DNA from: Bacteroidota bacterium | Lineage (GTDB): Bacteria > Bacteroidota > Bacteroidia > UKL13-3 | Direction of reading: 5' to 3' | Length of the DNA: 45,759 nucleotides | Assembly (NCBI GenBank): GCA_947492885.1 | Contig: CANLPK010000014.1 | Location: 1 to 45,759 of the forward strand | Shown: positions 25,608 through 34,899 of the stretch, one piece after another | Layout: each line of letters opens with the position of its first letter | How positions within the stretch are numbered: position 1 is the first letter of the stretch | The notes under the pieces: model-generated | Told to the model about the DNA's origin: nothing | The model's input: only the letters and a program-made list of their open reading frames with translations | Database searches by the model: none | Program-made: the position numbers and the translations under genes

Positions 25608-26396
25608 ATGAAACCACTTGCAAACAAAGAAACCATGGACGATTTGATTTTTGAAAATCGCAACAAATCTTACGGCGCATATTATATGCGAAACACTTAT
25701 AATACCTCGGTAAAAAAGGCATTTTCTATTGCTTTAGGCAGTTTCGTTACTATTATATTTTTAGTTTCTCACTTTGCCTTTAAGCCTGTTATAGAACCTA
25801 AGTTATTGGATGATATCGATACTTCATGTATCTTGATCGATTATGAAATTATCCCCGAAAAATCGGACGAGCCAAAAGCTGCAGCTCCCAAAACTAATCA
25901 TGCCGTTATTCCTGACAATTTCAAAGCGGTGACCAAAGTAGAAGTGGCTGAGAAGACAACTCCTGGGAAAAATGAAATTGTAAGCCCCATCGTATCTAAA
26001 ATTGAGGGTACTGGAGGTGGTGGCAAGTTCATATTGGGAGGTAGAGCTCCTGGTGGGGAAATAAAACAAGAAAAAATAGTTGATGGTGAGGAACTCTCTT
26101 ACGCTTCAAAAATGCCTGAATTTAACGGTGGGGAAGCTGCCCTTATGAGATATATCTCCACTAATTTTAAAATCCCATCGGATATGGAGGAAGGGAATAT
26201 TAAGTTAAGTTTAATTTTTACAGTAGATGAGGAAGGTAGAATTTCCAAAATAAATATCGTTAGAAGTGCTGGCCAAAAATTGGATGATGAGGCCATTCGA
26301 GTGGTTTCTGGAATGCCTTCCTGGAAACCCGGAGAAATGAATGGACACAAGGTGAAAGTAAGGTTCCAAATTCCTATTCATATAAAATTTCATTAA
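25608..26396 (+). CDS. TonB family energy-transducing protein
   Basis: A 262-residue TonB-like protein. Residues 1-35 are cytoplasmic, including the Bacteroidota-typical LIFENRNKSYGAYYMR, followed by one membrane helix (about 38-58), a periplasmic linker (about 60-165, with a Gly-rich patch GTGGGGKFILGG) and a TonB C-terminal domain (about 165-262: GNIKLSLIFTVDEEGRISKI, SGMPSWKPGEMNGHKVKVRF, ending IPIHIKFH). It would couple the proton motive force to TonB-dependent receptors. No ExbB or ExbD gene is next to it; the gene upstream is on the other strand. A strong hairpin terminator follows, so it is probably transcribed alone. Confidence 0.92.
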   Translation: MKPLANKETMDDLIFENRNKSYGAYYMRNTYNTSVKKAFSIALGSFVTIIFLVSHFAFKPVIEPKLLDDIDTSCILIDYEIIPEKSDEPKAAAPKTNHAVIPDNFKAVTKVEVAEKTTPGKNEIVSPIVSKIEGTGGGGKFILGGRAPGGEIKQEKIVDGEELSYASKMPEFNGGEAALMRYISTNFKIPSDMEEGNIKLSLIFTVDEEGRISKINIVRSAGQKLDDEAIRVVSGMPSWKPGEMNGHKVKVRFQIPIHIKFH

Positions 26397-26413
26397 AAAC
26401 CGCTACAGTATTG

Positions 26414-26449
26414 AAAATGAGCCTTTCTGGAGAAGGGCTCATTTTATAA
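26414..26449 (+). terminator. Rho-independent terminator of the tonB-like gene
   Basis: AAAATGAGCCTTTC pairs with GAAGGGCTCATTTT around a TGGA loop: 14 base pairs including one G-U, with a T-rich tail. The stem begins 18 bases after the tonB-like stop. Confidence 0.85.
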
Positions 26450-26512
26450 TAAGATAACATGAATTCTTTGTTAAAATAAAACCAAAATCCCTATTTTCGC
26501 ATCCCCGATTTT

Positions 26513-27418
26513 ATGAATCTCTTCAAGTTTCTAATTACTTTTTTCTTGTTATTTGAAATCTTTTCTTGTAATCAGAATGGTAATGCTGTGAATAAAGAAG
26601 AAGATACCATGACCTCTGGAACCATTCGCGTAACAGTGGATGAAACGCTCAAACCTTTAATGGAGGCCGAATTTAATGTTTTCGCATACCAATATCCCAA
26701 GGCACATCTTATAGTGAGTTACAAACCTGAAGGTGAAGTAATGAACGACTTTAAAACCGATAGTGCCAGAGCAATAATACTCTCACGTGAATTAACCACC
26801 AATGAAATTGAGTATTTTAAGAGTATTCAATATATACCGAAAGCCGTTCCGTTTGCACTCGATGGGATATCAATTATCGTCAACAAGAATGCGGCATTAG
26901 ATAGTTTTCGTTCCAACGACTTGAGACTTATTCTTACAGGGAAATCAGCTACTGAGACGGTGGTAGTGTTCGACAATTCAGCCTCAAGCACGGTAAGATT
27001 GCTTCGCGATTCGTTATTGAAAAAAGAACCCTTAGCAAAAAACTGCTTTGCCTTGCATAGCAATCAAGAGGTTATTGATTATATCGGTTTGCATGAAAAT
27101 GCGATTGGTATAATTGGTACAAGTTGGATTAGCGATAAAGATGATAGTAATGTTACTGTTAGACTTCAGAAAATTAAGAGAGCCCGTATTGCTGCCGAGA
27201 AAAGCAACGATTTTTTAGAACCATTTCAAACAGAAATAGGAACAGGGACTTATGCATTTAGAAGAACTATCTATTGCATACAAAGAGATGGGAAAATGGG
27301 GTTAGGAACAGGTTTACAACACTTCTTATATGAAGAGAAAGGTCAAACCATTGTATTGAAATTTGGGATGATGCCCTATACTCCGCCAGTTAGAAATGTA
27401 AAATGGAACGCACAATAA
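26513..27418 (+). CDS. PstS-like phosphate-binding lipoprotein
   Basis: A 301-residue lipoprotein: hydrophobic leader ending FEIFSC, then a periplasmic binding protein fold of the PstS-like (PBP_like_2) family. Visible landmarks are TIRVTVDETLKPLMEAE at the start of the first lobe, AIILSRELTTNE, VPFALDGISIIVNKN (the family's usual 'hinge' block), LRLILTGK and, in the second lobe, DNSASSTVRLLRDS. It likely binds phosphate or a related anion at the envelope. No PstABC permease genes are present, so it may serve TonB-linked uptake or signalling. TonB, this gene and a TPR gene in a row are a familiar order in Bacteroidota. Confidence 0.82.
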   Translation: MNLFKFLITFFLLFEIFSCNQNGNAVNKEEDTMTSGTIRVTVDETLKPLMEAEFNVFAYQYPKAHLIVSYKPEGEVMNDFKTDSARAIILSRELTTNEIEYFKSIQYIPKAVPFALDGISIIVNKNAALDSFRSNDLRLILTGKSATETVVVFDNSASSTVRLLRDSLLKKEPLAKNCFALHSNQEVIDYIGLHENAIGIIGTSWISDKDDSNVTVRLQKIKRARIAAEKSNDFLEPFQTEIGTGTYAFRRTIYCIQRDGKMGLGTGLQHFLYEEKGQTIVLKFGMMPYTPPVRNVKWNAQ

Positions 27419-27520
27419 ATTCGCATTCCTTAACAGCCAGCTAGAAATCGAGGCAAAATATTTGATAGTGTACTTATAGAGAAACGTCAGTAAAATTTAA
27501 TTTATTTCATAATTATTAAA

Positions 27521-29203
27521 ATGAGAAGTTTAAAGAGGATCGTATTAGCAATTGTTTTATTTAGTAGCGTGAAGCTTCACGCACAAACCATGGAAGATGG
27601 TTTAAAAGCATGGAGGAATGAGAATTTCAACACCGCTCGTGATATTTTCAAAAAAGTAACCGATGCTGAGCCCACCAATGCAATGGCCTTATTTTATTAC
27701 GGTCAATCATTGTTTAAAACTGGTGATGTAAATGGTGCTAAAGCAGCCTTCGACAGAGGCACTGCCGCTCGACCAACTGAATTTTGGTGTATGGTAGGAC
27801 AAGCCAAATGTATGCTTGATGCAGGTGATGCCGCCGGAGCTGAAAAGAAAATAATGGCCGCATTAAAAGCCACCAAAAGCAAAGACCCCGACATTTATCG
27901 CTTTGCTGCCGAAATGTACACCAGCACAAAAAACAAGGACTGGAATAAAGCTATTGATTTCGCTCAAAAAGGTTTGCTAACTCCTCGAGGCAAATCAGAT
28001 TTCAACGCATTTAATGCATTAGGTGATATTTATTTCGAGAAACACTATAGTGGTAATGGAGAAGATCGTGATATTGGTATGGCGGTTTCGAATTATGAAA
28101 AATCATACCAACTAAATTCAAAATCACCATACGCAATGACTCGCATTGGAAAAGTTTGGAGCACTACCCGTACTGATCTTAGCTACCGTAACTGTATTGA
28201 GGCACTTGAAAAAGCAAAAGCAGCAGATGCGGATTACATGCCGATGCATAATGTTTATGCTTCGATTTATGAAAATAGTGGTCAATATGAAAAGTCAAAA
28301 GCTGAATTAGAAATTTACCTAACAGGTTGTGACGATAAGATAAAACCTACAGATAGAATGATTAATCTTTTATATAAATTAAAAGATTGGAAAGGAGCCA
28401 TTGAACTGGCGCAAAAGATGAATGCTCAATTTCCTGACAAATGTGATTATATTCAAGTTCTAGGGCACGCCAATACCGAATTAGGAAACTATGAAGCAGC
28501 ACTCGGTTATTTCAATTCTTACCAATCAAAATGTAGTAGTGAAAAAATGAAAATAGAAGACTATACCTATTTGGCTAAAGCCAATAGAGGTGTTGGAAAT
28601 GACTCTGCTACAGTGAGATATTACAATCAAATTATTGGATTGGATTCAACCAAAGAACAAGCTATCTTGAAAGAAATGGCTAATGGATTTTATAGCGCTA
28701 AGAAGTTTGATAGAGCCATTGAGATTTTCAATAAATTAATGGTTAAATATCCAACACCTAATACCCAGTATAAATTGATGGATGCCTACTATTTGTCGAA
28801 AAAATGGAAAGAACTAGGCATTGCATCTGATTCATTTATTTCAGGAAACAATGGTAACCCTTTAGGCTATCTGTATAAAGCGCGTTCATTGTATTATACC
28901 GATACCATCAACGATCGTAAGGCCGCCGCAGATATGTACAAAGTGTATCTTGGTAAAACTACCGACACTGCTTTCTCTAAACAAGTTTTGGTAAGTGAGA
29001 AAACTGAAGCTCACCAACAAATTTGCTTCCATTATATCAAGAAGAAAAATTTGAAAGCCGCCATCACCGAGCTTGATGAAGCTTTAATTGATGACCCGAA
29101 CAATAAATCATTAATTGATTTACGTGCAAAAATTGACAAGGCAATGAAACCACAGCCAGCTGCACCAACAACAAAGCCTACAACTACAGTAAAGCCTAAA
29201 TAA
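27521..29203 (+). CDS. Secreted tetratricopeptide repeat protein
   Basis: A 560-residue protein with a signal peptide (1-21, ending VKLHAQ). It is made almost wholly of TPR helical hairpins: for example NTARDIFKKVTDAEPTNAMA, ALFYYGQSLFKTGDVNGAKA, DWNKAIDFAQKGLLTP, QYEKSKAELEIYL, NYEAALGYFNSY, KFDRAIEIFNKLMVKYP and a final LKAAITELDEALIDDPNN. The C-terminus is a Pro/Thr/Lys tail. TPR proteins scaffold protein complexes; this one would act in the periplasm or at the outer membrane. It follows the PstS-like gene by 102 bases. A bidirectional terminator follows. Confidence 0.88.
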   Translation: MRSLKRIVLAIVLFSSVKLHAQTMEDGLKAWRNENFNTARDIFKKVTDAEPTNAMALFYYGQSLFKTGDVNGAKAAFDRGTAARPTEFWCMVGQAKCMLDAGDAAGAEKKIMAALKATKSKDPDIYRFAAEMYTSTKNKDWNKAIDFAQKGLLTPRGKSDFNAFNALGDIYFEKHYSGNGEDRDIGMAVSNYEKSYQLNSKSPYAMTRIGKVWSTTRTDLSYRNCIEALEKAKAADADYMPMHNVYASIYENSGQYEKSKAELEIYLTGCDDKIKPTDRMINLLYKLKDWKGAIELAQKMNAQFPDKCDYIQVLGHANTELGNYEAALGYFNSYQSKCSSEKMKIEDYTYLAKANRGVGNDSATVRYYNQIIGLDSTKEQAILKEMANGFYSAKKFDRAIEIFNKLMVKYPTPNTQYKLMDAYYLSKKWKELGIASDSFISGNNGNPLGYLYKARSLYYTDTINDRKAAADMYKVYLGKTTDTAFSKQVLVSEKTEAHQQICFHYIKKKNLKAAITELDEALIDDPNNKSLIDLRAKIDKAMKPQPAAPTTKPTTTVKPK

Positions 29204-29223
29204 CAGGTACTCATTACTACAAT

Positions 29224-29260
29224 AAAAAAAGCCATTGCATAAATATTGCAATGGCTTTTT
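29224..29260. terminator. Bidirectional terminator between TPR and DUF5916 genes
   Basis: GCCATTGCA (29231-29239) pairs with TGCAATGGC (29247-29255) around a 7-nt loop, flanked by an A run before and a T run after, so it works for both convergent genes. Confidence 0.88.
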
Positions 29261-29278
29261 TATTTTTTCACTAAAACT

Positions 29279-31465
29279 TTATAATAATAACCACCAAATA
29301 AGTTTGGCTACTAATGCCCGGTTTTTTATTCCTAAATAAGGGTCATAGTTATCAGTATATACAATAAATAAATCACTCATTGGTTTGAAACGCCATTGTA
29401 ATCGCAAATTGAGATTAACATTCTCTGCCTGTGTATTGTATTGAAAAAATGCTGTGAAGTAGAGTGCCTTTGTGAATGAAAGTTCTGCCTTTGCTCCCAT
29501 TAAATGCAATGCCGACCGATTGCCCGATTCCCAGCTGAAATAATTTACTGCATAATTCAAATTAAATATACCCCAAGGTTGATATCTGTAATTTACATCA
29601 AGTGTGGTACTGTTACGAAGGCTATTATAATAATTCCCAAAATTATTATAAACAGCGTAGTTGAACTTACGACGCTTATTGCTTGTAAAGGTTATATCCG
29701 CATTATTATATTGATAAAGGCCCGGCATAATAATATCTATTAAATTCTTACTTAACTTCAATGAAGTAAGTTGATTCACAAAATTGATATTTATATTAGC
29801 AACAAAGATGGCGCTATTTTGAAATAAGATACTGTATGAAGGATTCAAATATGACGATTGCGTTTTGAAATTCATATCAGTATAATAATTCCAATAAAGT
29901 GTATAGGCATGATAATTTATACGATGTGATTTTGGATATACACGATGGGTGATAGAAGGCTCAAGTCGATAATACGTTTGTTTAATAAAGGTTTTCGAAA
30001 CTGCATCAAACTGCGATTGGTGTGGAACAAATCCTACTTCAGCATTATAATCTTTGCTCACATATTCATGATTCCAGTTTATATCCCAAGTAGGGATGCT
30101 ATATTGTAGAAAAGTAGCATTGGCAGAAGCCCCTCGTTTTGAATCGGGAGAGAATGATTGATGATAAAATGCCTTACCTCTCCAACGGTTATTGGGTGAA
30201 AGCAAAAAGTAATCAAAACAAACTACTCTATTATACGCATTGGCATCGGGTTGGAGCGCATCACGATTCACTATGGTAAATTGAACACTACTTGTTTTGA
30301 AAATTTGGCGTTGCAAGGCCACTACACTATAGTTCTGCGATTTCATCTTAAGGGCTGCATCTTCGGCGGTAACTACATTCATTGCCCCGATACGCCATTT
30401 TTCATTGAGCTTGCCACTGAGCCTGGCACCTCCAAGTATTGGTATTGGTGAACCATTGCGAAGGCCTATCTGCCTTGAGAAAAATGGCCTGATTTGCGAA
30501 AATCCGATGGATGAAAACAAATCACTATTCTCTATGAAGAACTGTCTTCGCTCAGGGTAAAACAAACTATAACTTGTAAGATTTACTTGCTGCCTATCAA
30601 CTTCCACCTGACTAAAATCGGGGTTTATGGTGATATCTAAATTGAGTGACGAAGAAACAGCATATTTGATATCCGTTCCAATTCCTGGCCTGAAATTTAT
30701 TTTATCGGATTTCTTATAATCACTATTAAGGTTGGTACTTAAGTACGGAATTACCGAAATACTATGTTTAGTTTTAGGCGGTGCATCATCCCAAATAAGG
30801 TTGCCACAAAAATTCAGAACAGAAATATTATAGGTTCTTGGAATAGCCGTCCATGAAGTACTCTCGAAACGCTTCATATCATTACGAACGAAATTAACAC
30901 CCCAATTGGTAAGCCCTTCTTTAAAACGAATAGATTTAAATGGGATGGCAAATTCACAAGTCCAACGATCCTCGTAATGTTTCACATCGCTATACCAAAG
31001 ATTATCCCAATCGGTACTCACTCCAAAATTACCACCATTGGCAACTAAACCTTCACGTTGCGCTCCCATTGGATTTACTCCAAAATTGAAGCCATTGGTT
31101 TTATCATTGAAAGGATCAAATACAATGGCAAATGCATCACTTGCTGGGTAGCTATAATCGCGCTTCAATGATTGAATAACATAATCCTTTTTAATATCAT
31201 CATAGCACACTGCAAAAACATAGATATTATTCTCATCAAACAATAGTCGAACCTCTGTTTTTGTTTTGGCTTCTGAGGTATCATAGGGGGTTACTTCACG
31301 AAATTGAGTAGCTATTTCGGCTGTTTTCCAAGCCGCTTCATCATCGATACCATCTATCTTAATTTCTTCGTGAATTTTTTTTATATGAATTGACCTGCCC
31401 GTTGTTTGAGCATTGGTATTTACCGAATAAAATAAGCAAAAGAATAAAATACAATATTTAGTCAT
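29279..31465 (-). CDS. DUF5916 outer-membrane protein with CBM9-like N-terminal domain
   Basis: A 728-residue protein: signal peptide (ending SVNTNAQ), an N-terminal carbohydrate-binding family 9-like domain (about 25-200: IKIDGIDDEAAWKTAEIATQ, NNIYVFAVCYDD, AFAIVFDPFNDKTNG, WTCEFAIPFKSIRF) and a long C-terminal part rich in aromatic strands (DUF5916), containing the landmark VDRQQVNLTSYSLFYPERRQFFIEN. The last half looks like an outer-membrane barrel. Ligand is unknown; glycan binding is suggested by the N-terminal domain. The frame is open to an upstream ATG at 31504, but the signal peptide starts at the ATG at 31465, which is preceded by a -7 box. Confidence 0.87.
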   Translation of the reverse strand: MTKYCILFFCLFYSVNTNAQTTGRSIHIKKIHEEIKIDGIDDEAAWKTAEIATQFREVTPYDTSEAKTKTEVRLLFDENNIYVFAVCYDDIKKDYVIQSLKRDYSYPASDAFAIVFDPFNDKTNGFNFGVNPMGAQREGLVANGGNFGVSTDWDNLWYSDVKHYEDRWTCEFAIPFKSIRFKEGLTNWGVNFVRNDMKRFESTSWTAIPRTYNISVLNFCGNLIWDDAPPKTKHSISVIPYLSTNLNSDYKKSDKINFRPGIGTDIKYAVSSSLNLDITINPDFSQVEVDRQQVNLTSYSLFYPERRQFFIENSDLFSSIGFSQIRPFFSRQIGLRNGSPIPILGGARLSGKLNEKWRIGAMNVVTAEDAALKMKSQNYSVVALQRQIFKTSSVQFTIVNRDALQPDANAYNRVVCFDYFLLSPNNRWRGKAFYHQSFSPDSKRGASANATFLQYSIPTWDINWNHEYVSKDYNAEVGFVPHQSQFDAVSKTFIKQTYYRLEPSITHRVYPKSHRINYHAYTLYWNYYTDMNFKTQSSYLNPSYSILFQNSAIFVANININFVNQLTSLKLSKNLIDIIMPGLYQYNNADITFTSNKRRKFNYAVYNNFGNYYNSLRNSTTLDVNYRYQPWGIFNLNYAVNYFSWESGNRSALHLMGAKAELSFTKALYFTAFFQYNTQAENVNLNLRLQWRFKPMSDLFIVYTDNYDPYLGIKNRALVAKLIWWLLL

Positions 31466-31482
31466 GTGGTTTTGTTGCAAAA

Positions 31483-31490
31483 CAAAAATA
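31483..31490 (-). promoter_or_regulatory. -7 box (TATTTTTG) upstream of the DUF5916 gene
   Basis: On the minus strand TATTTTTG lies 17 nt before the ATG at 31465. No TTTG at the -33 position. It falls downstream of the earlier ATG at 31504, supporting the later start. Confidence 0.38.
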
Positions 31491-31545
31491 AGGATGTTAC
31501 ACAATTCCCATACCCCCTAAAAGGGTTGAATTGCCGGTCCAATTA

Positions 31546-33213
31546 TTATTTCTTTACTTCTTTAGAGAAGCTTTCCTTTAGTGTTACCGTACGATTGAAC
31601 ACCAATTTCTCATCCGAAGAATCTTTGTCCTTACAAAAATATCCTTTGCGAAGAAATTGGAATCGTTGCGACTCAGTAGCCTCTTTAAGCGCGGGTTCAG
31701 CAAATGCATTTGATATGATATGAAGGCTATCGACATTGATATATTCTTTGAAATCGCCTTCTTCCATAGCTGGGTTCTCCGATTTGAACAATCGATCGTA
31801 TTCACGCAACTCTACTTGAATAGCATGCTTAATGCTCACCCAATGCAGGGTTCCTTGCACTTTGAGTCCAGTGGTATCCGATCCACTTTTGCTTTCAGGT
31901 ATATAGGTGCAGTGAATCTCAGAAATATTTCCTACATCATCCTTAATCACATTGGTGCATGAAACAATAAAAGCGCTTTTCAAGCGTACACTCTGCCCTA
32001 CTGCCATACGGAAGAATTTCTTAGGAGGGTTCTCCATGAAATCTTCACGTTCGATATACAATTCCTTACTAAAAGGAATGATGCGAATTCCTGAATTTTC
32101 CTCTTCAGGATTATTCTCTCCTTCCAACATGATATCTGCTCCTTCAAAATTAGTGATGACTACTTTTACAGGATCAAATACTACCATTCGGCGATAAGAT
32201 GTTTTATTTAACTCTTCACGAACACAAAACTCGAGTAGTGAAATATCATTCAATTTATCACGTTTCGCAATGCCTGCACGCTCACAAAATTCGCGTATTG
32301 AATTGGCGGTATATCCCCTGCGTCGCATTCCCGAGATAGTTGGCATGCGTGGATCATCCCATCCTGATACATGTTTCTCGTTCACTAGTTGAAGTAATTT
32401 GCGCTTGCTCATTACGGTATAACTCACATTCAGTCGTGCAAATTCATATTGGTGCGACGGATACAATCCAAGTTTGGCAATACACCAATCATAAATTGCG
32501 CGGTGTGGAATAAACTCTAGTGTACATATCGAATGGGTGATGTTTTCCATGGCATCACTTTGACCATGTGCGAAATCATACATTGGGTAAATACACCATG
32601 CATCACCCGTGCGATGATGATGTGCAAATTTAATTCGATATAAGATCGGATCACGTAATAACATATTAGGAGAAGCCATATCAATTTTCGCTCTCAGAAT
32701 TTTTGCACCTTCGGCAAATTTTCCGGCACGCATTTGCTGGAATAAATCCAGATTCTCAGCAACGCTTCTATCTCTGAAAGGGCTATTGATACCTGGTTCT
32801 GTTGGGGAACCTTTTTGTTGTGCAATTTCTTCGGGAGTTAAATCATCAACATAAGCATCGCCTTGCTCAATTAATTGTATTGCCAATGAAAATAATTTCT
32901 CGAAATAATCGCTGGCATAAAATTCGTTCGCCCAGCTATACCCAAGCCATTTAATATCCGCTTTGATACTTTCTACATACTCGGTATCTTCTGTAACCGG
33001 ATTGGTATCATCAAATCGCAAATTCGTTTTACCACCAAACTTCTGCGCGACGCCAAAATTCAACCAGATAGAGGATGCGTGTCCTATATGTAAATAACCA
33101 TTGGGTTCGGGAGGGAAACGTGTAAGGATCGACTTATAATTGCCAGATGCTAAATCTGCCTCTATAATTTCTTCAATGAAATTTAATGACTTTTCTTCTT
33201 TAATGGGTTCCAT
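31546..33213 (-). CDS. glnS: Glutamine--tRNA ligase
   Basis: A 555-residue class I aminoacyl-tRNA synthetase. It has the HIGH motif in PPEPNGYLHIGHASSIWLNF, the GlnRS-specific RFDDTNPVTEDTEYVESI, the KMSKS equivalent VMSKRKL and two C-terminal beta-barrel anticodon-binding domains (about 340-550). It charges tRNA-Gln directly, so the organism need not use Glu-tRNA-Gln amidotransferase for glutamine. Length is normal for the family. It follows gltX by 78 bases on the same strand. No obvious promoter is seen between them. Confidence 0.96.
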   Translation of the reverse strand: MEPIKEEKSLNFIEEIIEADLASGNYKSILTRFPPEPNGYLHIGHASSIWLNFGVAQKFGGKTNLRFDDTNPVTEDTEYVESIKADIKWLGYSWANEFYASDYFEKLFSLAIQLIEQGDAYVDDLTPEEIAQQKGSPTEPGINSPFRDRSVAENLDLFQQMRAGKFAEGAKILRAKIDMASPNMLLRDPILYRIKFAHHHRTGDAWCIYPMYDFAHGQSDAMENITHSICTLEFIPHRAIYDWCIAKLGLYPSHQYEFARLNVSYTVMSKRKLLQLVNEKHVSGWDDPRMPTISGMRRRGYTANSIREFCERAGIAKRDKLNDISLLEFCVREELNKTSYRRMVVFDPVKVVITNFEGADIMLEGENNPEEENSGIRIIPFSKELYIEREDFMENPPKKFFRMAVGQSVRLKSAFIVSCTNVIKDDVGNISEIHCTYIPESKSGSDTTGLKVQGTLHWVSIKHAIQVELREYDRLFKSENPAMEEGDFKEYINVDSLHIISNAFAEPALKEATESQRFQFLRKGYFCKDKDSSDEKLVFNRTVTLKESFSKEVKK

Positions 33214-33291
33214 GTGTGTTTTATGATTTTATACCTAATCAAGGTTGTAATTTGTATTTGATAAATAATAATTGATACGAGGTTATAACGA

Positions 33292-34806
33292 CTAGAGTTG
33301 CTGGAAACAATTTCTAATACGTATCAAACTTTTATCTATCCCAAATAGTACAACCAAATCGTGTATGGCAGGACCGGATAATTCACCAACTAAGCTTACC
33401 CTAAGAAATTTCATTAGGTCGCCTGTTTTAATATTCTGTGCAGCAGCAAATTCCTTGAAGGCAATTTCTACATTCGCCCCATCAAATGTTGTTATCGCCT
33501 TTAATGCAGCTTCAAATGCAGCTGCATTAAAAATTTCTTTCACCCCGCTTACCTTTGCCAAATTGGCTTCTAAATATGTTTCGGTAGCTCCGAATAAATA
33601 CCCGAATGCATTGATATCATTGATTAATACCATGCGGTCTTTTATCAATCCAACCACAGCAATTAGGTATGATGAATCAATATTTCCAAATTTCTCTTGT
33701 ACTATTGGTGCAACTAAATTTGCAATAGTTTCATTGCTACATGCTTTAATATATTCATGATTGAACCACTTGGCTTTCTCAGCATCGAATTTCGCGCCAC
33801 CATGACTAATTCTTTCAATTGTAAACGCTTCAATCAACTGATCAAGAGAATAAATTTCTTGAGTTCCACCAGGGTTCCATCCTAAAAAGGCCAGCATATT
33901 AATTACAGCCTCAGGCAAATACCCATTTTGCTTATAACCACTACTCATTTCGTTAGTTTTTGGGTCGGTCCATTGTAATGGAAAAACTGGAAAACCAAGT
34001 CGGTCGCCATCCCGCTTACTGAGCTTACCATTACCATCAGGTTTCAATAATAATGGTAGATGTGCAAATTTAGGCATCACTTCTTCCCATCCTAAATATC
34101 GGTATAGTAATACATGCAAAGGAGCGCTTGGCAACCATTCTTCACCACGTATAACATGTGAAATTTGCATTACGTAATCATCGCATACATTGGCCAAATG
34201 ATAGGTTGGCATTCCATCACTTTTAAGTAATACCTTATCATCCATCTCGTTGGTATTCACCGTTACCGTTCCACGAATTTCATCATTAAAAATCACCTCC
34301 TCATCGGCAGGTATTTTCAATCGTATAACATAGGGCTCGTGTGCTGCTAGTTTTTCGGCAACCACCTCTGGTGAGAGTGTTAATGAATTTTTTAGGTTAA
34401 GCCTGGTTGTGCTATCGTATTTGGCATTTGCATTATCCGTGCGGAGCCTGTCAAGGTCTTCCTCTGAGTCGAATGCATAATATGCAAACCCCGATTCTAT
34501 AAGTTTTTCGGCATACTGACGATAAGAGTCCTTTCTTTCTGATTGGCGATAAGGAGCATGCGTTCCATCTCCAAAGCCTACCCCTTCATTCGGGCTAATT
34601 CCAACCCATTTTAGTGATTCGATAATATACTGTTCTGCGCCAGCAACCATACGGTTTTGGTCGGTATCTTCAATTCGGAGAATAAAATCTCCGTGATGTT
34701 TTTTTGCAAACAAATAATTGTAAAGCGCCGTGCGAACACCGCCAATATGCAATGGCCCTGTTGGGCTGGGTGCAAAGCGCACTCTAACTCTTCTTGATAA
34801 ATTCAT
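33292..34806 (-). CDS. gltX: Glutamate--tRNA ligase
   Basis: A 504-residue class I synthetase. HIGH motif in FAPSPTGPLHIGGVRTALYN, then FILRIEDTDQNR, GEEWLPSAPLHVLLY and the KMSKS motif KLSKRDGD, followed by GFLGWNPGGTQE-like AFLGWNPGGTQEIY and an alpha-helical anticodon-binding domain (about 350-504). It attaches glutamate to tRNA-Glu in the cytoplasm and is probably the discriminating form, because a separate GlnRS is encoded next to it. A near -7 box (TAAATTCG) lies 10 nt before the ATG. Confidence 0.96.
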   Translation of the reverse strand: MNLSRRVRVRFAPSPTGPLHIGGVRTALYNYLFAKKHHGDFILRIEDTDQNRMVAGAEQYIIESLKWVGISPNEGVGFGDGTHAPYRQSERKDSYRQYAEKLIESGFAYYAFDSEEDLDRLRTDNANAKYDSTTRLNLKNSLTLSPEVVAEKLAAHEPYVIRLKIPADEEVIFNDEIRGTVTVNTNEMDDKVLLKSDGMPTYHLANVCDDYVMQISHVIRGEEWLPSAPLHVLLYRYLGWEEVMPKFAHLPLLLKPDGNGKLSKRDGDRLGFPVFPLQWTDPKTNEMSSGYKQNGYLPEAVINMLAFLGWNPGGTQEIYSLDQLIEAFTIERISHGGAKFDAEKAKWFNHEYIKACSNETIANLVAPIVQEKFGNIDSSYLIAVVGLIKDRMVLINDINAFGYLFGATETYLEANLAKVSGVKEIFNAAAFEAALKAITTFDGANVEIAFKEFAAAQNIKTGDLMKFLRVSLVGELSGPAIHDLVVLFGIDKSLIRIRNCFQQL

Positions 34807-34899
34807 AAAGGAAGCGCGAATTTAACACAAAAAATCAAGAGCACCGATGTGGACTTGCATGGCATTAAGGCCTATAAAAAAATCGTTGGATGGTGCAAT

